Position numbers and translations under genes: made by a program | Shown: positions 31,431 through 42,500 of the stretch, piece by piece | Position numbering within the stretch: position 1 is the first letter of the stretch | How the letters are laid out: every line of letters begins with the position of its first letter | Assembly: GCA_001485295.1 (NCBI GenBank) | Contig: BBOA01000002.1 | Span: 248,001-312,000, forward strand | DNA length: 64,000 nucleotides | Origin: Type-B symbiont of Plautia stali | GTDB lineage: Bacteria > Pseudomonadota > Gammaproteobacteria > Enterobacterales > Enterobacteriaceae | Direction of reading: 5' to 3' | Notes under the pieces: model-generated | Told to the model about the DNA's origin: nothing | The model's input: only the letters and a program-made list of their open reading frames with translations | The model's database searches: none

Positions 31431-32864
31431 ATGAAGCAAGGTTTGCAACTCCGGTTCAGCCAACAGCTGGCGATGACTCCACAGCTGCAGCAGGCCATCC
31501 GCCTGCTGCAGCTCTCTACGCTTGAGCTGCAGCAAGAGCTGCAGCTGGCTCTGGAGAGCAATCCGATGCTGGAGCAGGCTGAAGTGCACGAAGAGATCGA
31601 CAGCAGCGACTATCAGGAAGATGAGGTGCTAGACACGCGCGAGGCGCTTGAACGGAAAGAGATTCCGGACGATCTGCCGCTCGACGCCACTTGGGACGAG
31701 ATGTACACCGCGGGCACCCCCTCCGGCACCGGCACGGACTATCAGGACGACGAGCTACCGGTCTATCAGGGCGAAACCACACAGTCGCTGCAGGATTACC
31801 TGATGTGGCAGGTGGGTCTGACGACGTTTACCGATACCGATCACGCCATCGCCACCTCGATCGTCGATGCCATCAACGAAACCGGCTATCTCACCGTTTC
31901 GCTTGACGATATCCTCGACAGCATGGGCAATGACGAGCTGGCGCTGGATGAGGTCGAAGCGGTGCTGAAACGCATCCAGCGCTTCGATCCGGTCGGCGTC
32001 GGCGCGCGCGATCTGCGCGACTGCCTACTGGTGCAGCTTTCCCAGTTCGCACCGACCACGCCGACGCTGGCCGAGGCGCGCCTGATTGTCAGCGAGCATC
32101 TCGATCTACTGGCCAATCACGACTTCCGCAGCCTGATGCGCGTCACCCGCTTCAAGGAAGAGGTGCTGAAAGAGGCGATGCAGCTGATCCAGTCGCTGGA
32201 TCCACGTCCCGGCCAGTCAGTGCAAACCGGCGAGCCAGAATACGTCATTCCCGACGTACTGGTGCGCAAGGTCGGCAAGCAATGGACAGTGGAGCTGAAC
32301 AGCGACAGCGTGCCGCGTCTGCAGATTAATCAGCACTATGCCGCCATAGGCGGCGCCACGCGCAATGACAGTGATAGCCAGTTTATCCGCAGCAATCTGC
32401 AGGAGGCGCGCTGGCTGATTAAAAGCCTCGAAAGCCGCAACGATACGCTACTGAAAGTAACGCGCTGTATCATCGAACAGCAGCAGGCTTTTTTCGATCA
32501 AGGCGAAGAGTTTATGCGTCCGATGGTGCTGGCGGATATCGCGCAGGCGGTGGATATGCATGAATCTACCATCTCCCGCGTTACCACGCAGAAATATCTG
32601 CACAGCCCGCGCGGCATCTTTGAACTTAAATATTTCTTCTCCAGCCACGTCAACACCGAAGGCGGCGGCGAAGCCTCCTCCACGGCGATTCGGGCGCTGG
32701 TGAAAAAATTAATCTTGGCGGAGAATCCCGCTAAACCCTTGAGCGACAGCAAGCTCACCTCCATGTTGTCTGAAAAGGGGATCATGGTGGCGCGCCGTAC
32801 CGTCGCTAAATATCGCGAGTCTTTATCTATTCCGCCATCGAATCAGCGTAAACAGCTGGTTTGA
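31431..32864 (+). CDS. rpoN: RNA polymerase sigma-54 factor RpoN
   Basis: RpoN directs transcription from -24/-12 promoters with enhancer-binding proteins. The 477-residue protein has the Gln/Leu-rich region I ([20 protein letters not shown]), the core-binding region, a helix-turn-helix around [20 protein letters not shown] and the RpoN box [10 protein letters not shown] near the end. It sits between lptB and hpf. It is intact even though its usual PTS partners further downstream are broken. Confidence 0.97.
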   Translation: MKQGLQLRFSQQLAMTPQLQQAIRLLQLSTLELQQELQLALESNPMLEQAEVHEEIDSSDYQEDEVLDTREALERKEIPDDLPLDATWDEMYTAGTPSGTGTDYQDDELPVYQGETTQSLQDYLMWQVGLTTFTDTDHAIATSIVDAINETGYLTVSLDDILDSMGNDELALDEVEAVLKRIQRFDPVGVGARDLRDCLLVQLSQFAPTTPTLAEARLIVSEHLDLLANHDFRSLMRVTRFKEEVLKEAMQLIQSLDPRPGQSVQTGEPEYVIPDVLVRKVGKQWTVELNSDSVPRLQINQHYAAIGGATRNDSDSQFIRSNLQEARWLIKSLESRNDTLLKVTRCIIEQQQAFFDQGEEFMRPMVLADIAQAVDMHESTISRVTTQKYLHSPRGIFELKYFFSSHVNTEGGGEASSTAIRALVKKLILAENPAKPLSDSKLTSMLSEKGIMVARRTVAKYRESLSIPPSNQRKQLV

Positions 32865-32885
32865 CAGAAACGAGAAGGAAGACCT

Positions 32886-33173
32886 ATGCAGCTAAACCTT
32901 ACTGGGCAAAACATTGAAATCACCGAACCGCTGCGTAAATTCATCACCCACAAATTTGCCAAACTGGAACACTATTTCCATCGCATCAATCAAGTTTATA
33001 TTGTTCTGAAAGTAGAAAGGGTCACTCAGGTTGCGGAAGCGACCTTACACGTCAACGGCGGCGAGCTGCACGCTACGTCGGAAGCGGAAGATATGTATGC
33101 GGCGCTTGATGGACTGGTCGACAAGCTCGTCCGTCAGCTAAACCGGTATAAAAATAAATTGAACAAAAATTAA
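32886..33173 (+). CDS. hpf: Ribosome hibernation promoting factor HPF
   Basis: HPF binds the 30S decoding region and promotes 100S ribosome dimers in stationary phase. The 95-residue protein has the S30AE fold (MQLNLTGQNIEITEPLRKFI, KFAKLEHYFHRINQVYIVL) and a C-terminal NRYKNKLNKN. Short form, as in E. coli. Intact. Confidence 0.95.
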   Translation: MQLNLTGQNIEITEPLRKFITHKFAKLEHYFHRINQVYIVLKVERVTQVAEATLHVNGGELHATSEAEDMYAALDGLVDKLVRQLNRYKNKLNKN

Positions 33174-33302
33174 CCTTCACGCTTGCAGCGTGCGTCGTGC
33201 GCTCAGGGCGGTCTGGATGGGGCGGATTTACCGCCCCGTTTTGCCATCTGTGCAAGCGCCGCAGCAACACCGTGGCTCTGTGAACTCGCAAGTGAAACGA
33301 TA

Positions 33303-33731
33303 ATGAACAACGATCTGATACTGGAACTGAGCACCGTGCTGACGCCCGACTGCACGCGCAGCGGCGTATACTGCCAGAGTAAAAAACGCGTGCTGGAAAT
33401 TATCAGCGAGCTGGCAGCGAAGCAGCTTAATCTGCCGCATCAAACGCTGTTTGAAGCTATCCTGACGGCAAGCTGGAGGAAGATAAGCTGCGCACGGTAG
33501 GCGTCTTTATCAGCCTCGATCGGCCTATCGCTTTTGACGCGGTGGACAACCAGCCGGTCGACCTTGCTGTTTGCGCTGCTGGTGCCGGCAGATCAGTGCA
33601 AAACCCACTTGCACACCCTGTCTCTGGTCGCAAAGCATCTGGCGGACAAAACCGTTTGTCGACGCCTGCGCGCGGTGCAGAACGATGAAGAACTCTACAC
33701 CATTATTACAGAAGCTCCAGAGGAGCAGTAA
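33303..33731 (+). pseudogene. ptsN: Nitrogen-PTS EIIA protein PtsN, phosphorylation site deleted
   Basis: PtsN is EIIA(Ntr), phosphorylated on a His by NPr and a regulator of potassium uptake and RpoN-linked processes. The start is good (MNNDLILELSTVLTPDCTRS, CQSKKRVLEIISELAAKQLN). After FEAILT about 18 codons containing the active His (family motif AIPHGK) are deleted, joining to GKLEEDKLRTVGVF in another frame, which stops at 33498-33500. A 1-base insertion precedes LLFALLVPADQCKTHLHTLS and the normal end DEELYTIITEAP. Confidence 0.92.
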
Positions 33732-33785
33732 CGCGCACTGCGCTTTTACCGGCGGGCGCGCCGGTTTAAAACGGGAGATAAGGTC

Positions 33786-34640
33786 ATGGTGCTGATGATC
33801 GTTAGCGGTCGGTCAGGCTCAGGAAAATCGGTGGCGCTTCGCGCGCTTGAAGATATGGGATTCTACTGCGTCGATAACCTGCCCGTGGTGCTGTTGCCCG
33901 AGCTAGCGAACTCGCTAGTGGAGCGCAATATTTCGGCAGCCGTCAGCATCGACGTGCGCAATATGCCGGAATCGCCCGAGGTTTTCGAAAATGCGCTGAA
34001 TAATCTGCCGGACGCCTTTTCGCCGCAGCTGTTGTTTCTGGATGCCGACCGCAATACGCTGATCCGCCGCTACAGCGATACGCGCCGTCTGCATCCGCTC
34101 TCCAGTAAGAACCTGTCGCTGGAAAGTGCCATCGATGAAGAGAACGATCTGCTGGAGCCGCTGCGCTCCCGCGCCGATTTGATTATCAATACCTCCGAGA
34201 TGTCGGTGCATGAGTTGGCGGAGATACTGCGCACGCGGCTGCTGGGCAAGCGCGAACGCGAGCTGACGATGGTGTTTGAATCGTTCGGCTTCAAGCACGG
34301 CATCCCCATCGATGCCGATTATGTTTTCGACGTGCGCTTTCTGCCGAACCCGCACTGGGATCCGAAACTGCGCCCGATGACCGGCCTCGACCGCCCTGTC
34401 GCGGCATTTCTCGACCGCCATACCGAAGTGCATAACTTTATCTATCAGACGTGCAGCTATCTTGGGTTGTGGCTGCCAATGCTGGAAACCAACAACCGCA
34501 GCTACCTGACTGTCGCGATCGGCTGTACCGGCGGCAAACACCGTTCGGTTTATGTCGCTGAACAGCTGGCGGGCTACTTCCGCTCAAGCGGCAAGAATGT
34601 ACAGTTGCGCCATCGCACGCTGGAAAAACGCAAATCATGA
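33786..34640 (+). CDS. rapZ: RNase adapter protein RapZ
   Basis: RapZ binds the small RNA GlmZ and delivers it to RNase E, thereby setting GlmS and glucosamine-6-phosphate levels. The 284-residue protein has Walker A GRSGSGKS (about residues 8-15), Walker B-like LLFLDAD and the conserved C-terminal region [15 protein letters not shown]. Full length, and its stop overlaps the ptsO start (ATGA). It is the only gene of the ptsN-rapZ-ptsO trio that is intact. Confidence 0.96.
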   Translation: MVLMIVSGRSGSGKSVALRALEDMGFYCVDNLPVVLLPELANSLVERNISAAVSIDVRNMPESPEVFENALNNLPDAFSPQLLFLDADRNTLIRRYSDTRRLHPLSSKNLSLESAIDEENDLLEPLRSRADLIINTSEMSVHELAEILRTRLLGKRERELTMVFESFGFKHGIPIDADYVFDVRFLPNPHWDPKLRPMTGLDRPVAAFLDRHTEVHNFIYQTCSYLGLWLPMLETNNRSYLTVAIGCTGGKHRSVYVAEQLAGYFRSSGKNVQLRHRTLEKRKS

Positions 34641-34884
34641 CTATTGTTAAGCAAACCGTGGAAATAAAAAACAAGCTGGGCATGAGCTGGTGCAAAGCTT
34701 CGACGCCGAGATGTTGCTGCGTAACGAATCTGGCACCGAAGCCGAAGCTAGCAGCCTCATCGCCCTGCTGATGCTGGATTCAGCGAAAGGCAGTCATATC
34801 GAAATTGAAGCCAGTTGCTCGGAAGAGCTCTAGGCGCTGGCCGCCATCATCGAACTTTTCGAGGCCGGCTTCGACGAAGAGTGA
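34637..34884 (+). pseudogene. ptsO: Nitrogen-PTS phosphocarrier NPr (PtsO), active-site His deleted
   Basis: NPr is the HPr-like phosphocarrier of the nitrogen PTS. It starts [16 protein letters not shown], and the following family motif HARPA with the phosphorylated His is deleted together with a frame change. The rest is readable in another frame ([40 protein letters not shown]), then TAG (34832-34834), ALAAIIELFEAGFDEE and the native TGA. Confidence 0.9.
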
Positions 34885-34887
34885 TCA

Positions 34888-35598
34888 TTAGTCGAGATGA
34901 GTACGCTGCAGGAAGCCCTCGCCGCCCAGCTGGCGCTTCTGCTGCATAATCCACTGCTCACGCTGAACTCACATAGCCTGAGGGCGCTTCGGCGCGGAAA
35001 CGAATCGGGTTAGGCAAAATTGCGCCAGCAGGCCGCTTCCTCGATGGTCAGACGACTGGACGGCTTGTGGAAATAGCGTTACGAAGCCGCTTCGACGTCA
35101 AAAATACCCTGACCAAACTCGTCGATATTCAGGTAGACCGTCAGGATGCGTCGCTTGGTCCAGACGGTTTCAATACCGACCGTCAGCCACACGCTTCTAG
35201 CCCTTTTCTTAGCCAGCTGCACCTTTCCCAGATAAAGAGATTTTTCGCCGTTTTCTGCGACAGAGTCGAGGCGCAGGCGCTGTCCAGTACCGATTCAATC
35301 GCATCAACGTCGAATCCGTAGTGCGTAGGAAATTTTTGATCTTCCGAAGCGATAACCGCCAGCGCCATCCACGACGAATATCTCATCGTGACCAACTCAG
35401 TCGGAATACGCCACATAGTGAAAATCTCCGCTCAGCCATGCACCAGTCTGCCTCTCCGCCGTCCGTCACCGCCGAAAAAGGCACGAGCAGAAAGGCGAAT
35501 AGCATAATGCCAATAATCCGTACGCCCAAAACGGACATTATCGCTTTCATCGCGGTCCGTCGAATGCGTCGCCAGAGGCTCCCTTTACTCTTACTCAT
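34888..35598 (-). pseudogene. mtgA: Monofunctional peptidoglycan glycosyltransferase MtgA, degraded
   Basis: MtgA polymerises lipid II glycan strands. The remnant begins MSKSKGSLWRRIRRTAMK with a transmembrane stretch (IIGIMLFAFLLVPFSAV). After a frameshift it reads [20 protein letters not shown] and [19 protein letters not shown] (the catalytic Glu in the ASEDQKF motif is kept), then [20 protein letters not shown]. After another shift it reads [27 protein letters not shown] then a stop, RYFHKPSSRLT, and finally QRKRQLGGEGFLQRTHLD-type C-terminal residues to TAA at 34888-34890. At least three shifts and two stops are present. Confidence 0.88.
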
Positions 35599-36213
35599 GC
35601 AATGTTCCCTTAATTAATCAATTCCTGTCGAGATGAAAGCCTCATCTCCATCAAAAAAGCTGATGAAGTACGAAAATTTTCGCATATTGTATCCGCCGGA
35701 CAGCTTTTTTGCCATTATAAACAGATGACATATCGAATCAAATCAATTATTTAAGTAAAAAAGTAATCGTTTGCATTCCTTTTGCGCGCTTATCGGTTTT
35801 CACGACATACACTTAACCATTTGTGGTAAACATCACGATGAATCATTTACAACGCTAAACCTTGTCTTTTGTCTCACTGTTCTGCCTGATTTGGAGATTT
35901 AAGCGTCTGCTTTCCAAAGCGTTTTTGATAATGCATAGGAAAACCGAATTTTATCATTAACTACCATAACGGTTAAATCAAAAAAACCATGCAAAGCCTT
36001 GCCGAACCGCTCTTTCACCGCCTTGCGACACGTCCCGCATCGGGCTGGCAAACGAAAACCGCACAAAAATTGTAACAATTGGTTAAAATGAGCGCAATGC
36101 AACGCAGAAATAGAAATTAATTCCTTACTTGACTGTGTTGCCAAATTAATGTTTTCTGTATTCAAATGCTGCTCAACATCACACATTTTAATGAATCTTC
36201 GCCCAGTCATTAA
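35599..36213. other. AT-rich gap where elbB would be expected
   Basis: About 600 bases, visibly more AT-rich than the flanks, lie between dead mtgA and arcZ. E. coli carries elbB here; no ElbB-like sequence was recognised in any frame. A 103-codon minus-strand frame (35899-36210) has odd composition and no recognisable motif and is probably not a gene. Nothing else can be supported. Confidence 0.5.
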
Positions 36214-36235
36214 TGGAATTTGCTAAGATAACGAC

Positions 36236-36355
36236 AAGAGCTAATCAATATCCACAATGTTGCACGTTAACTCTAATCACTATAGCAACAGCGCCTTTTT
36301 CCCTGGTGTTGGCGCAGTATTGGCGCACCCCAGTCTTCGACTGGGGTCATTTTTT
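36236..36355 (+). ncRNA. arcZ: Small regulatory RNA ArcZ
   Basis: ArcZ is an Hfq-dependent sRNA that activates rpoS and represses arcB, flhDC and others; in E. coli it is encoded beside arcB on the opposite strand. The conserved seed region is present (TTTCCCTGGTGTTGGCGCAG at about 36297-36316), followed by TATTGGCGCACCCCAGTC and a terminator hairpin ACCCCAGTC/GACTGGGGT with six T, ending at 36355. An extended -10 (TGCTAAGAT) ends at about 36229, giving a start near 36236 and an RNA of about 120 bases, the expected primary length. The 3' end lies a few bases from the arcB stop. Confidence 0.9.
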
Positions 36356-36360
36356 CAGGC

Positions 36361-38697
36361 CTATGGTTTTTCTCTTTCCGCTATCCAGTCTCGCAATACC
36401 TGCACGTCGTGACGCCATTCGCGCTTCAGCTCTTCGACCCATTCGCCTACGTTGTCCCACCATGCTGCCACCTCTGGGCTTTGGATCTGTTTCGCGACCT
36501 GCTGCAGATGCTGTAATCCTACCGATCCCGCCGCGCCTTTGATTTTGTGCCCTTCTTCCGCAATGCCTTTCTGGTCACGAGCCATCAGGTTGGAGTCCAG
36601 CACCTCAAGATAGACTGGCATCATCTGTTCAAATATCGTTAGGCTCTGCGTAATCAGACTGGGACCGACCAGTTCGATATATTGCTCAAGAATCGGCGCA
36701 TCGAGCAGCGCGCACGTCTTGTCGTCGCTCCCTTCGCAATCCGCTTGCGCGTCGTCGCTTTGATGATCCCAGAACTTTTTAATCATGGCGGTCAGCGCCG
36801 GCACCGACAGCGGCTTGCTCAACACGTCGTCCATGCCCGCTTCCAGATACTCTTTTTTATCCTTGAGCCAGTTGGCCGTCAGCGCCACCAGCGGCGGCAG
36901 GCTGGTGCTGGGATAGAGCTGATGAATGGCGCGCGATACGTCGAGGCCAGTCATATCCGGCAGCTGGATATCCAGCAGGGCGAGATCGAACTCCAGCGGG
37001 TCGAACATCTCCAGCGCGGCCTGCCCGGTCATCGCCACCTCGACGCTGCAGCCGAGCTTTTCAAGCACCGAGCACGCCACTACGACGTTTAGCTCAATAT
37101 CCTCCACCAGCAGCACATGCAGCGCCGGTAGCGGCATGCTGTCGTCTCGGCTGTCATCTTCGACCTCCTCGGCCACGCGCGGCGCGTTGATCAGCACAGT
37201 GAAACAGGATCCCTGTCCCGGCACGCTGCGCACGGTGATATCGCCGCCCATGGCATGCGCCAGCCGGCGCGATACCGCCAAGCCGATGCCAGTGCCAGTC
37301 GCCGGTTTGCCGCCATGCTGATCTTTTACCTGATAGTACATGGCGAAGATCTTATCCTGCTCATCCTGCGGGATGCCTTGGCCGGAGTCTTCCACCTCGA
37401 AACGCAGCGTCTCATTCTGCTCATAGGCGACGCGCACCATGATTTCGTCCTGCTGGGTAAACTTCACCGCGTTGCCGATCAGGTTCCACAGGATCTGGCG
37501 CAGGCGCGTGCCGTCGGCAAAAATCTTGTGCGGCAGCGGTAAACTTGGCGCCATCACGAACTTCAGTCCTTTCGGCTGCGCCAGCAGGCCGGAAAGGTTC
37601 TCCAGATCCGCCAAGAAGCCGGTGAAGTCGAGCGGCTGGTTATCCAGCTGCACCTTGCGGCGTTCTATCTTGTCCACCTCAATCACGTCGTTGAAGATAT
37701 TGCCAAGCGTAATGGCGGAAATGTGAATGGTCTTCAGGTATTTTAGCTGCTCCTGATTAAGATCGGTATCGAGCAGAATGCGGCTCAGGCCGACGATGCC
37801 GTTAAGCGGCGTACGCAGCTCGTGGCTGATTGTCGAGATAAAGGTGGTCTTTTCCCGGCTGGCGTTTTCCAGTGCGTCCTGATAGCGCTTACGCTCGGTA
37901 ATATCACGGCCGAAGCCCATTAGCCCACTGCGTTTGCCGACGCGGTCGTAGTAAGGCACTTTGCGGATCTCAAAACAGGCCTTGCGCCCGTCCGGATACT
38001 GCAGCCACTGTTCATAGGTGAGCGACACGTTGTGACGGAAAACCTTTTCGTCGGTTTCCAGCACTTTCATCGCCGCATCTTCTTCGTAGATATCGCGCGG
38101 CGTCAGGCCAATCAGCTGCTTTTCGCTTTTGCCGGTCAGCAGCTCCATCGCACGGTTGCAACCGGAAAACTGCTTGTCGATATTGCGGTAGAATACCAGA
38201 TCGGGCGAGGCGTCGAGGAAAGAGCGCAGGAAAGAGGATTGCTGCTCCAGTTCGATCTGTGTCTGCTCGCGGCGGGCCATCTCTTCACGCAGCTTATCCA
38301 TCACCTGCTCACGCGCCTGCTCCGCTTTGATGCGGTCGTTGATTTCCTGATTGAGCTGCGTGATGGTCTCTTTCATCTGCTGGTTCAGCTCGAGATCGCG
38401 AGTGCGCATCTCTTCCAGCTTATCTACCAGCTTGGAGAGGCGTTGGCGGGACTCCTCCAGCTGACCGACCACCACCGAGAGAAAGTAGACCGCCCAAGGC
38501 GTAATCAGCAAGCCGAAGAAGACCGAGCGCACCACGTCGATGCTCTCGACGTGTCCGCGCAGCACCATGGTCACCGCCATCTGCACCACTATCGCTAGCA
38601 CCACCAGCGCCGACGCCAACAACAGCGAAAAGCGCACTGGTCCCAGCTTAACCATCAAATCAACATAATATTGCGCCAGCAGACGGATCTGTTTCAT
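36361..38697 (-). CDS. arcB: Aerobic respiration control sensor kinase ArcB
   Basis: ArcB is the tripartite hybrid kinase that senses quinone redox state and phosphorylates ArcA. 778 residues: two N-terminal transmembrane helices (about 22-77), a coiled coil, a PAS domain with both redox cysteines (SGCNRAME, KACFEIRK), H1 in STISHELRTPLNG, ATP motifs (IGNAVKF, GTGIGLAVSRRL), a receiver domain with Asp in LALLDIQLPDMTG, and the HPt domain HKIKGAAGSVG. Full length. Next to arcZ, which represses it in E. coli. Confidence 0.97.
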   Translation of the reverse strand: MKQIRLLAQYYVDLMVKLGPVRFSLLLASALVVLAIVVQMAVTMVLRGHVESIDVVRSVFFGLLITPWAVYFLSVVVGQLEESRQRLSKLVDKLEEMRTRDLELNQQMKETITQLNQEINDRIKAEQAREQVMDKLREEMARREQTQIELEQQSSFLRSFLDASPDLVFYRNIDKQFSGCNRAMELLTGKSEKQLIGLTPRDIYEEDAAMKVLETDEKVFRHNVSLTYEQWLQYPDGRKACFEIRKVPYYDRVGKRSGLMGFGRDITERKRYQDALENASREKTTFISTISHELRTPLNGIVGLSRILLDTDLNQEQLKYLKTIHISAITLGNIFNDVIEVDKIERRKVQLDNQPLDFTGFLADLENLSGLLAQPKGLKFVMAPSLPLPHKIFADGTRLRQILWNLIGNAVKFTQQDEIMVRVAYEQNETLRFEVEDSGQGIPQDEQDKIFAMYYQVKDQHGGKPATGTGIGLAVSRRLAHAMGGDITVRSVPGQGSCFTVLINAPRVAEEVEDDSRDDSMPLPALHVLLVEDIELNVVVACSVLEKLGCSVEVAMTGQAALEMFDPLEFDLALLDIQLPDMTGLDVSRAIHQLYPSTSLPPLVALTANWLKDKKEYLEAGMDDVLSKPLSVPALTAMIKKFWDHQSDDAQADCEGSDDKTCALLDAPILEQYIELVGPSLITQSLTIFEQMMPVYLEVLDSNLMARDQKGIAEEGHKIKGAAGSVGLQHLQQVAKQIQSPEVAAWWDNVGEWVEELKREWRHDVQVLRDWIAEREKP

Positions 38698-38740
38698 ACA
38701 AACTCCCTAGAAAAAAACAGGCTCATCATAGAGTAATTTC

Positions 38741-38773
38741 CCTGCACGATACCTGCACGATACCTGCACGATA
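38741..38773. repeat. Three perfect tandem copies of an 11-bp unit
   Basis: CCTGCACGATA is repeated exactly three times just upstream of arcB. No coding role is apparent. Confidence 0.95.
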
Positions 38774-38882
38774 GCGCTGCGCATGGCGGTAAAGCGCGCG
38801 TTGCGCCCCATTATGATGGTGCATTTGACCCTACGTTCGCCGACGATGGCGGCCTGAGCGCTAAAAAAATTGACTAATAGCG

Positions 38883-39011
38883 TCAGCCGAATAATCTGAA
38901 GCTCTGCCTATTCACCAGCTCGCAGACGACAAACCCTTCTTTTTCTTTAATCGGCAGCGTTTCGATGCCTTGGTCCTCTTTTTGTATTTTGAATTTAAAT
39001 TCACTTTTCAT
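38883..39011 (-). CDS. Possible 42-residue small protein
   Basis: The minus-strand frame starts ATG at 39009-39011 and reads MKSEFKFKIQKEDQGIETLP, a Lys/Glu-rich middle, then LVNRQSFRLFG and TGA. It is hydrophilic with no membrane segment. Only a weak AGG precedes the start. It was not recognised; it may be a real small protein, the tail of a deleted gene, or chance. Codon use looks plausible. Confidence 0.25.
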   Translation of the reverse strand: MKSEFKFKIQKEDQGIETLPIKEKEGFVVCELVNRQSFRLFG

Positions 39012-39526
39012 GCCTGAATAATTACTTCCTGCTTAATTAATTTTACTTATAGCGCCCGCCTGTTTGATTGAAATCTGCCTTTGTAAGAAAAACAGTTACA
39101 TAGTGTGCGAGTAATCTGCTATGTGGCATATCCTGCTGTTAAAGACCTGTTAACTAGCATGGTGTGGGGATATGACCGCTTCATGACAGTGAGAAAGTTC
39201 ACATTTCAGTCGTTATGGGCAAATCCCTGACTGACAGTTTTCTCACTATAAAAAAATTTAAAATCAAAGAAATAGACCGTTAAAGCCGCTTAAAAACACG
39301 ACCAAGACTGCTATTTGACCTTTATTCCGCTTTCCCGATAAGTTGGAAATCCGCTGATTCCCCCCCTGTAACAAGACCTCGACGCTTGTGACAACGACAC
39401 CGACGGCCAGACAGATGGGGCGACACAGGAGTGCAGCGCATGATACACGTCATCCTGTCTCTTGATCCTTTCTGCGCCCGTAGCCCGACCAAAGGGAATC
39501 CACAGAGCCTAGGGAGGTTCGCTGAA

Positions 39527-42500
39527 ATGTTGTATGACAAATCCCTTGAAAAGGATAACTGTGGTTTCGGCCTCATCGCCCATCTAGAAGGCGAACCAAG
39601 CCATAAGGTAGTGCGTATCGCAATCCACGCGCTGGCCCGTATGCAACACCGTGGCGCGATCCTTGCTGACGGCAAGAGCGGCGACGGCTGTGGTCTGTTA
39701 TTACAAAAACCTGACCGCTTTTTCCGCGTAGTTGCGGAAGAGAAAGGCTGGCGCCTAGCGAAAAACTACGCCGTGGGCATGCTGTTCCTTAGCCATGATG
39801 AGGAAGAGGCTCAGGCGAGCCGCCGCATTGTGGAAGAGGAGGTGGTCCACGAAACCCTCTCTGTGGTCGGCTGGCGCGACGTGCTCGTCAATCAGGATGT
39901 GCTGGGGGAGATCGCCCTCTCCTCAATGCCGCGCATTCAGCAACTCTTTATCAACGCACCGGCTGGCTGGCGTCCGCGCGATATGGAGCGTCGTCTCTAT
40001 ATGGCGCGCCGTCGCGCGGAAAAGCGTATGGAGCAGAGCGACGATAAGGCGTCCTACATCTGTAGCTTCTCCAATCAGGTCAATATCTACAAAGGCCTCT
40101 GTATGCCGGCCGACCTGCCGCGCTTCTACCTCGACCTAGCGGATCTGCGTCTGGAGTCGGCGATCTGCCTGTTCCACCAGCGCTTCTCCACCAATACCGT
40201 GCCGCGCTGGCCGCTGGCGCAGCCGTTCCGCTATATGGCGCACAATGGCGAGATCAACACCATTGCCGGCAACCGCCAGTGGGCTCGCGCGCGCGCCTAT
40301 AAATTCAACACGCCGCTAATCTCCGATCTGCAGAACGCCGGGCCGTTCGTTAACGAAACCGGCTCCGACTCCAGTTCAATGGACAACATGCTGGAGCTGT
40401 TCCTGAACGGTGGCATGGACTTGGTGCGCGCGATGCGTCTGCTGGTGCCGCCCGCCTGGCAGAACAATCCGGATATGGATCCCGAGCTGCGCGCCTTCTT
40501 CGACTTTAACTCCATGCATATGGAGCCGTGGGATGGTCCAGCGGGCATCGTGATGTCCGACGGCCGCTACGCTGCCTGTAACCTTGACCGTAACGGCCTG
40601 CGTCCGGCGCGCTACGTCATCACCAAAGACAAGCTGATCACCTGCGCCTCGGAAATGGGCATCTGGGACTACCAGCCGGACGAGGTGGTGGAAAAAGGCC
40701 GTGTCGGCCCTGGCGAGCTGATGGTGATCGACACCCGCATCGGCCGCATCCTGCACTCCGCGCAAACCGACCACGATCTCAAAAGCCGCCATCCCTATAA
40801 AGAGTGGATGGAGAAAAACGTTAAACGTCTAGTGCCGTTCGAAGATCTGCCTGCCGATCAGGTCGGCAGCCGCGAGCTGAACGATCCGCTGCTGGCGACG
40901 TATCAGAAACAGTTCGGCTACAGCAGCGAAGAGCTAGACACCATTATTCGCGTGCTCGGCGAGAACGGCCAAGAAGCGGTCGGCTCAATGGGCGACGACA
41001 CGCCGTTCGCCGTGCTCTCCAGCCGCCCGCGCATCATTTATGACTACTTCCGCCAGCAGTTCGCGCAGGTCACCAACCCGCCGATCGATCCGCTGCGCGA
41101 AAACCATGTGATGTCACTGGCGACCAGCATCGGCCGCGAAATGAACGTCTTCTGCGAAACGGAAGGTCTGGCGCACCGCGTCAGCTTTAAGTCCCCTATT
41201 CTGCTGTGGTCCGATTTTAATCAGCTGACCACGTTGGAAGGCGAATACTATCGAGCCGACACGCTCGCCTGTACGTTCGACCCGGCGACGCAAACACTGG
41301 AGCAGGCGATGCATGCGCTGTGCGACGAGGCAGAGCGTATGGTGCGTAACGGCACCGTGCTGCTTGTGCTCTCCGATCGCGCCATCAGCGAAAGCTGCCT
41401 GCCAGTGCCGGCGCCGATGATCGTCGGCGCGGTGCAGACACGTCTGGTAGAGAAAAGCCTGCGCTGTGACGCCAATATCATCGTCGAAACCGCGAGCGCG
41501 CGCGATCCGCATCACTTCGCCGTGCTGCTTGGCTTCGGCGCTACCGCTATCTATCCCTATCTAGCCTATGACTCGCTGGCGAAGATGGTCCACAGCAACG
41601 TCATCGAGAAAGATTATCGCGCGGTGATGCTGAACTACCGTAACGGTATCAATAAAGGCCTTTACAAGATCATGTCTAAAATGGGCATCTCGACCATCGC
41701 CTCTTATCGCTGCTCGAAACTGTTCGAAGTGGTGGGCCTGCACGCTGACGTGTCGAGTCTCTGCTTTCAAGGCGCGGTCAGCCGCATCAGCGGCGCCAAC
41801 TTCGCCGATTTCCAGCAGGATCTGACCAATCTGGCGAAACGCGCTTGGCTTCAGCGTAAACCGCTGGACCAAGGCGGCCTGCTGAAGTACGTGCACGGCG
41901 GCGAATATCATGCCTACAACCCGGATGTGGTGGAAACGCTGCAGCGCGCTGTCGAAAGCGGCAGATACAGCGACTATCAGGCGTACGCGAAGCTGGTGAA
42001 CGAGCGTCCGGTGGCGACGCTACGCGATCTGCTGGAGCTGCAGCCTAGCGCCGAATCGATCCATATCGACGACGTCGAGCCGGCCAGTGAGCTGTTTAAA
42101 CGTTTTGACACCGCGGCGATGTCCATCGGCGCGCTTAGCCCGGAGGTGCATGAGGCGCTGGCTGAAGCGATGAACTCGCTCGGCGGCTACTCTAACTCCG
42201 GCGAAGGCGGCGAAGATCCGGCACGCTACGGAACTAATAAAGTGTCGCGCATTAAGCAGGTCGCTTCGGGCCGCTTCGGCGTAACGCCCGCCTATCTGGC
42301 AAACGCTGACGTGATCCAGATTAAAGTGGCACAGGGGGCGAAGCCAGGTGAAGGCGGCCAGCTGCCGGGCGAAAAAGTGACACCTTATATCGCGAAGCTA
42401 CGCTACTCGGTGCCGGGCGTGACGCTGATTTCGCCGCCGCCACATCACGATATCTACTCTATCGAGGATCTAGCGCAGCTGATTTTCGACCTGAAGCAGG

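Larger units (their letters stand above)
38698..39526. other. arcB-gltB intergenic region; yhcC missing
   Basis: About 830 bases. E. coli has the radical-SAM gene yhcC here; no YhcC motif (CNRDG or the Cys cluster) was found. The region holds the 11-bp triplet repeat at 38741-38773, a possible 42-codon frame at 38883-39011, and an AT-rich stretch (about 38990-39340) that presumably contains the gltB promoter. Confidence 0.6.

Noticed and set aside
35899..36210. 103-codon minus-strand frame as a new gene
   Set aside because: No recognisable motif, no good ribosome binding site, AT-rich gap sequence and odd composition; likely chance.
38741..38773. CRISPR array or iteron origin
   Set aside because: Only three contiguous 11-bp copies without spacers and no Cas or replication genes; a simple tandem repeat.
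39431..39526. Longer GltB start
   Set aside because: The upstream 32 codons have no similarity to the family, and a strong ribosome binding site precedes the ATG at 39527.
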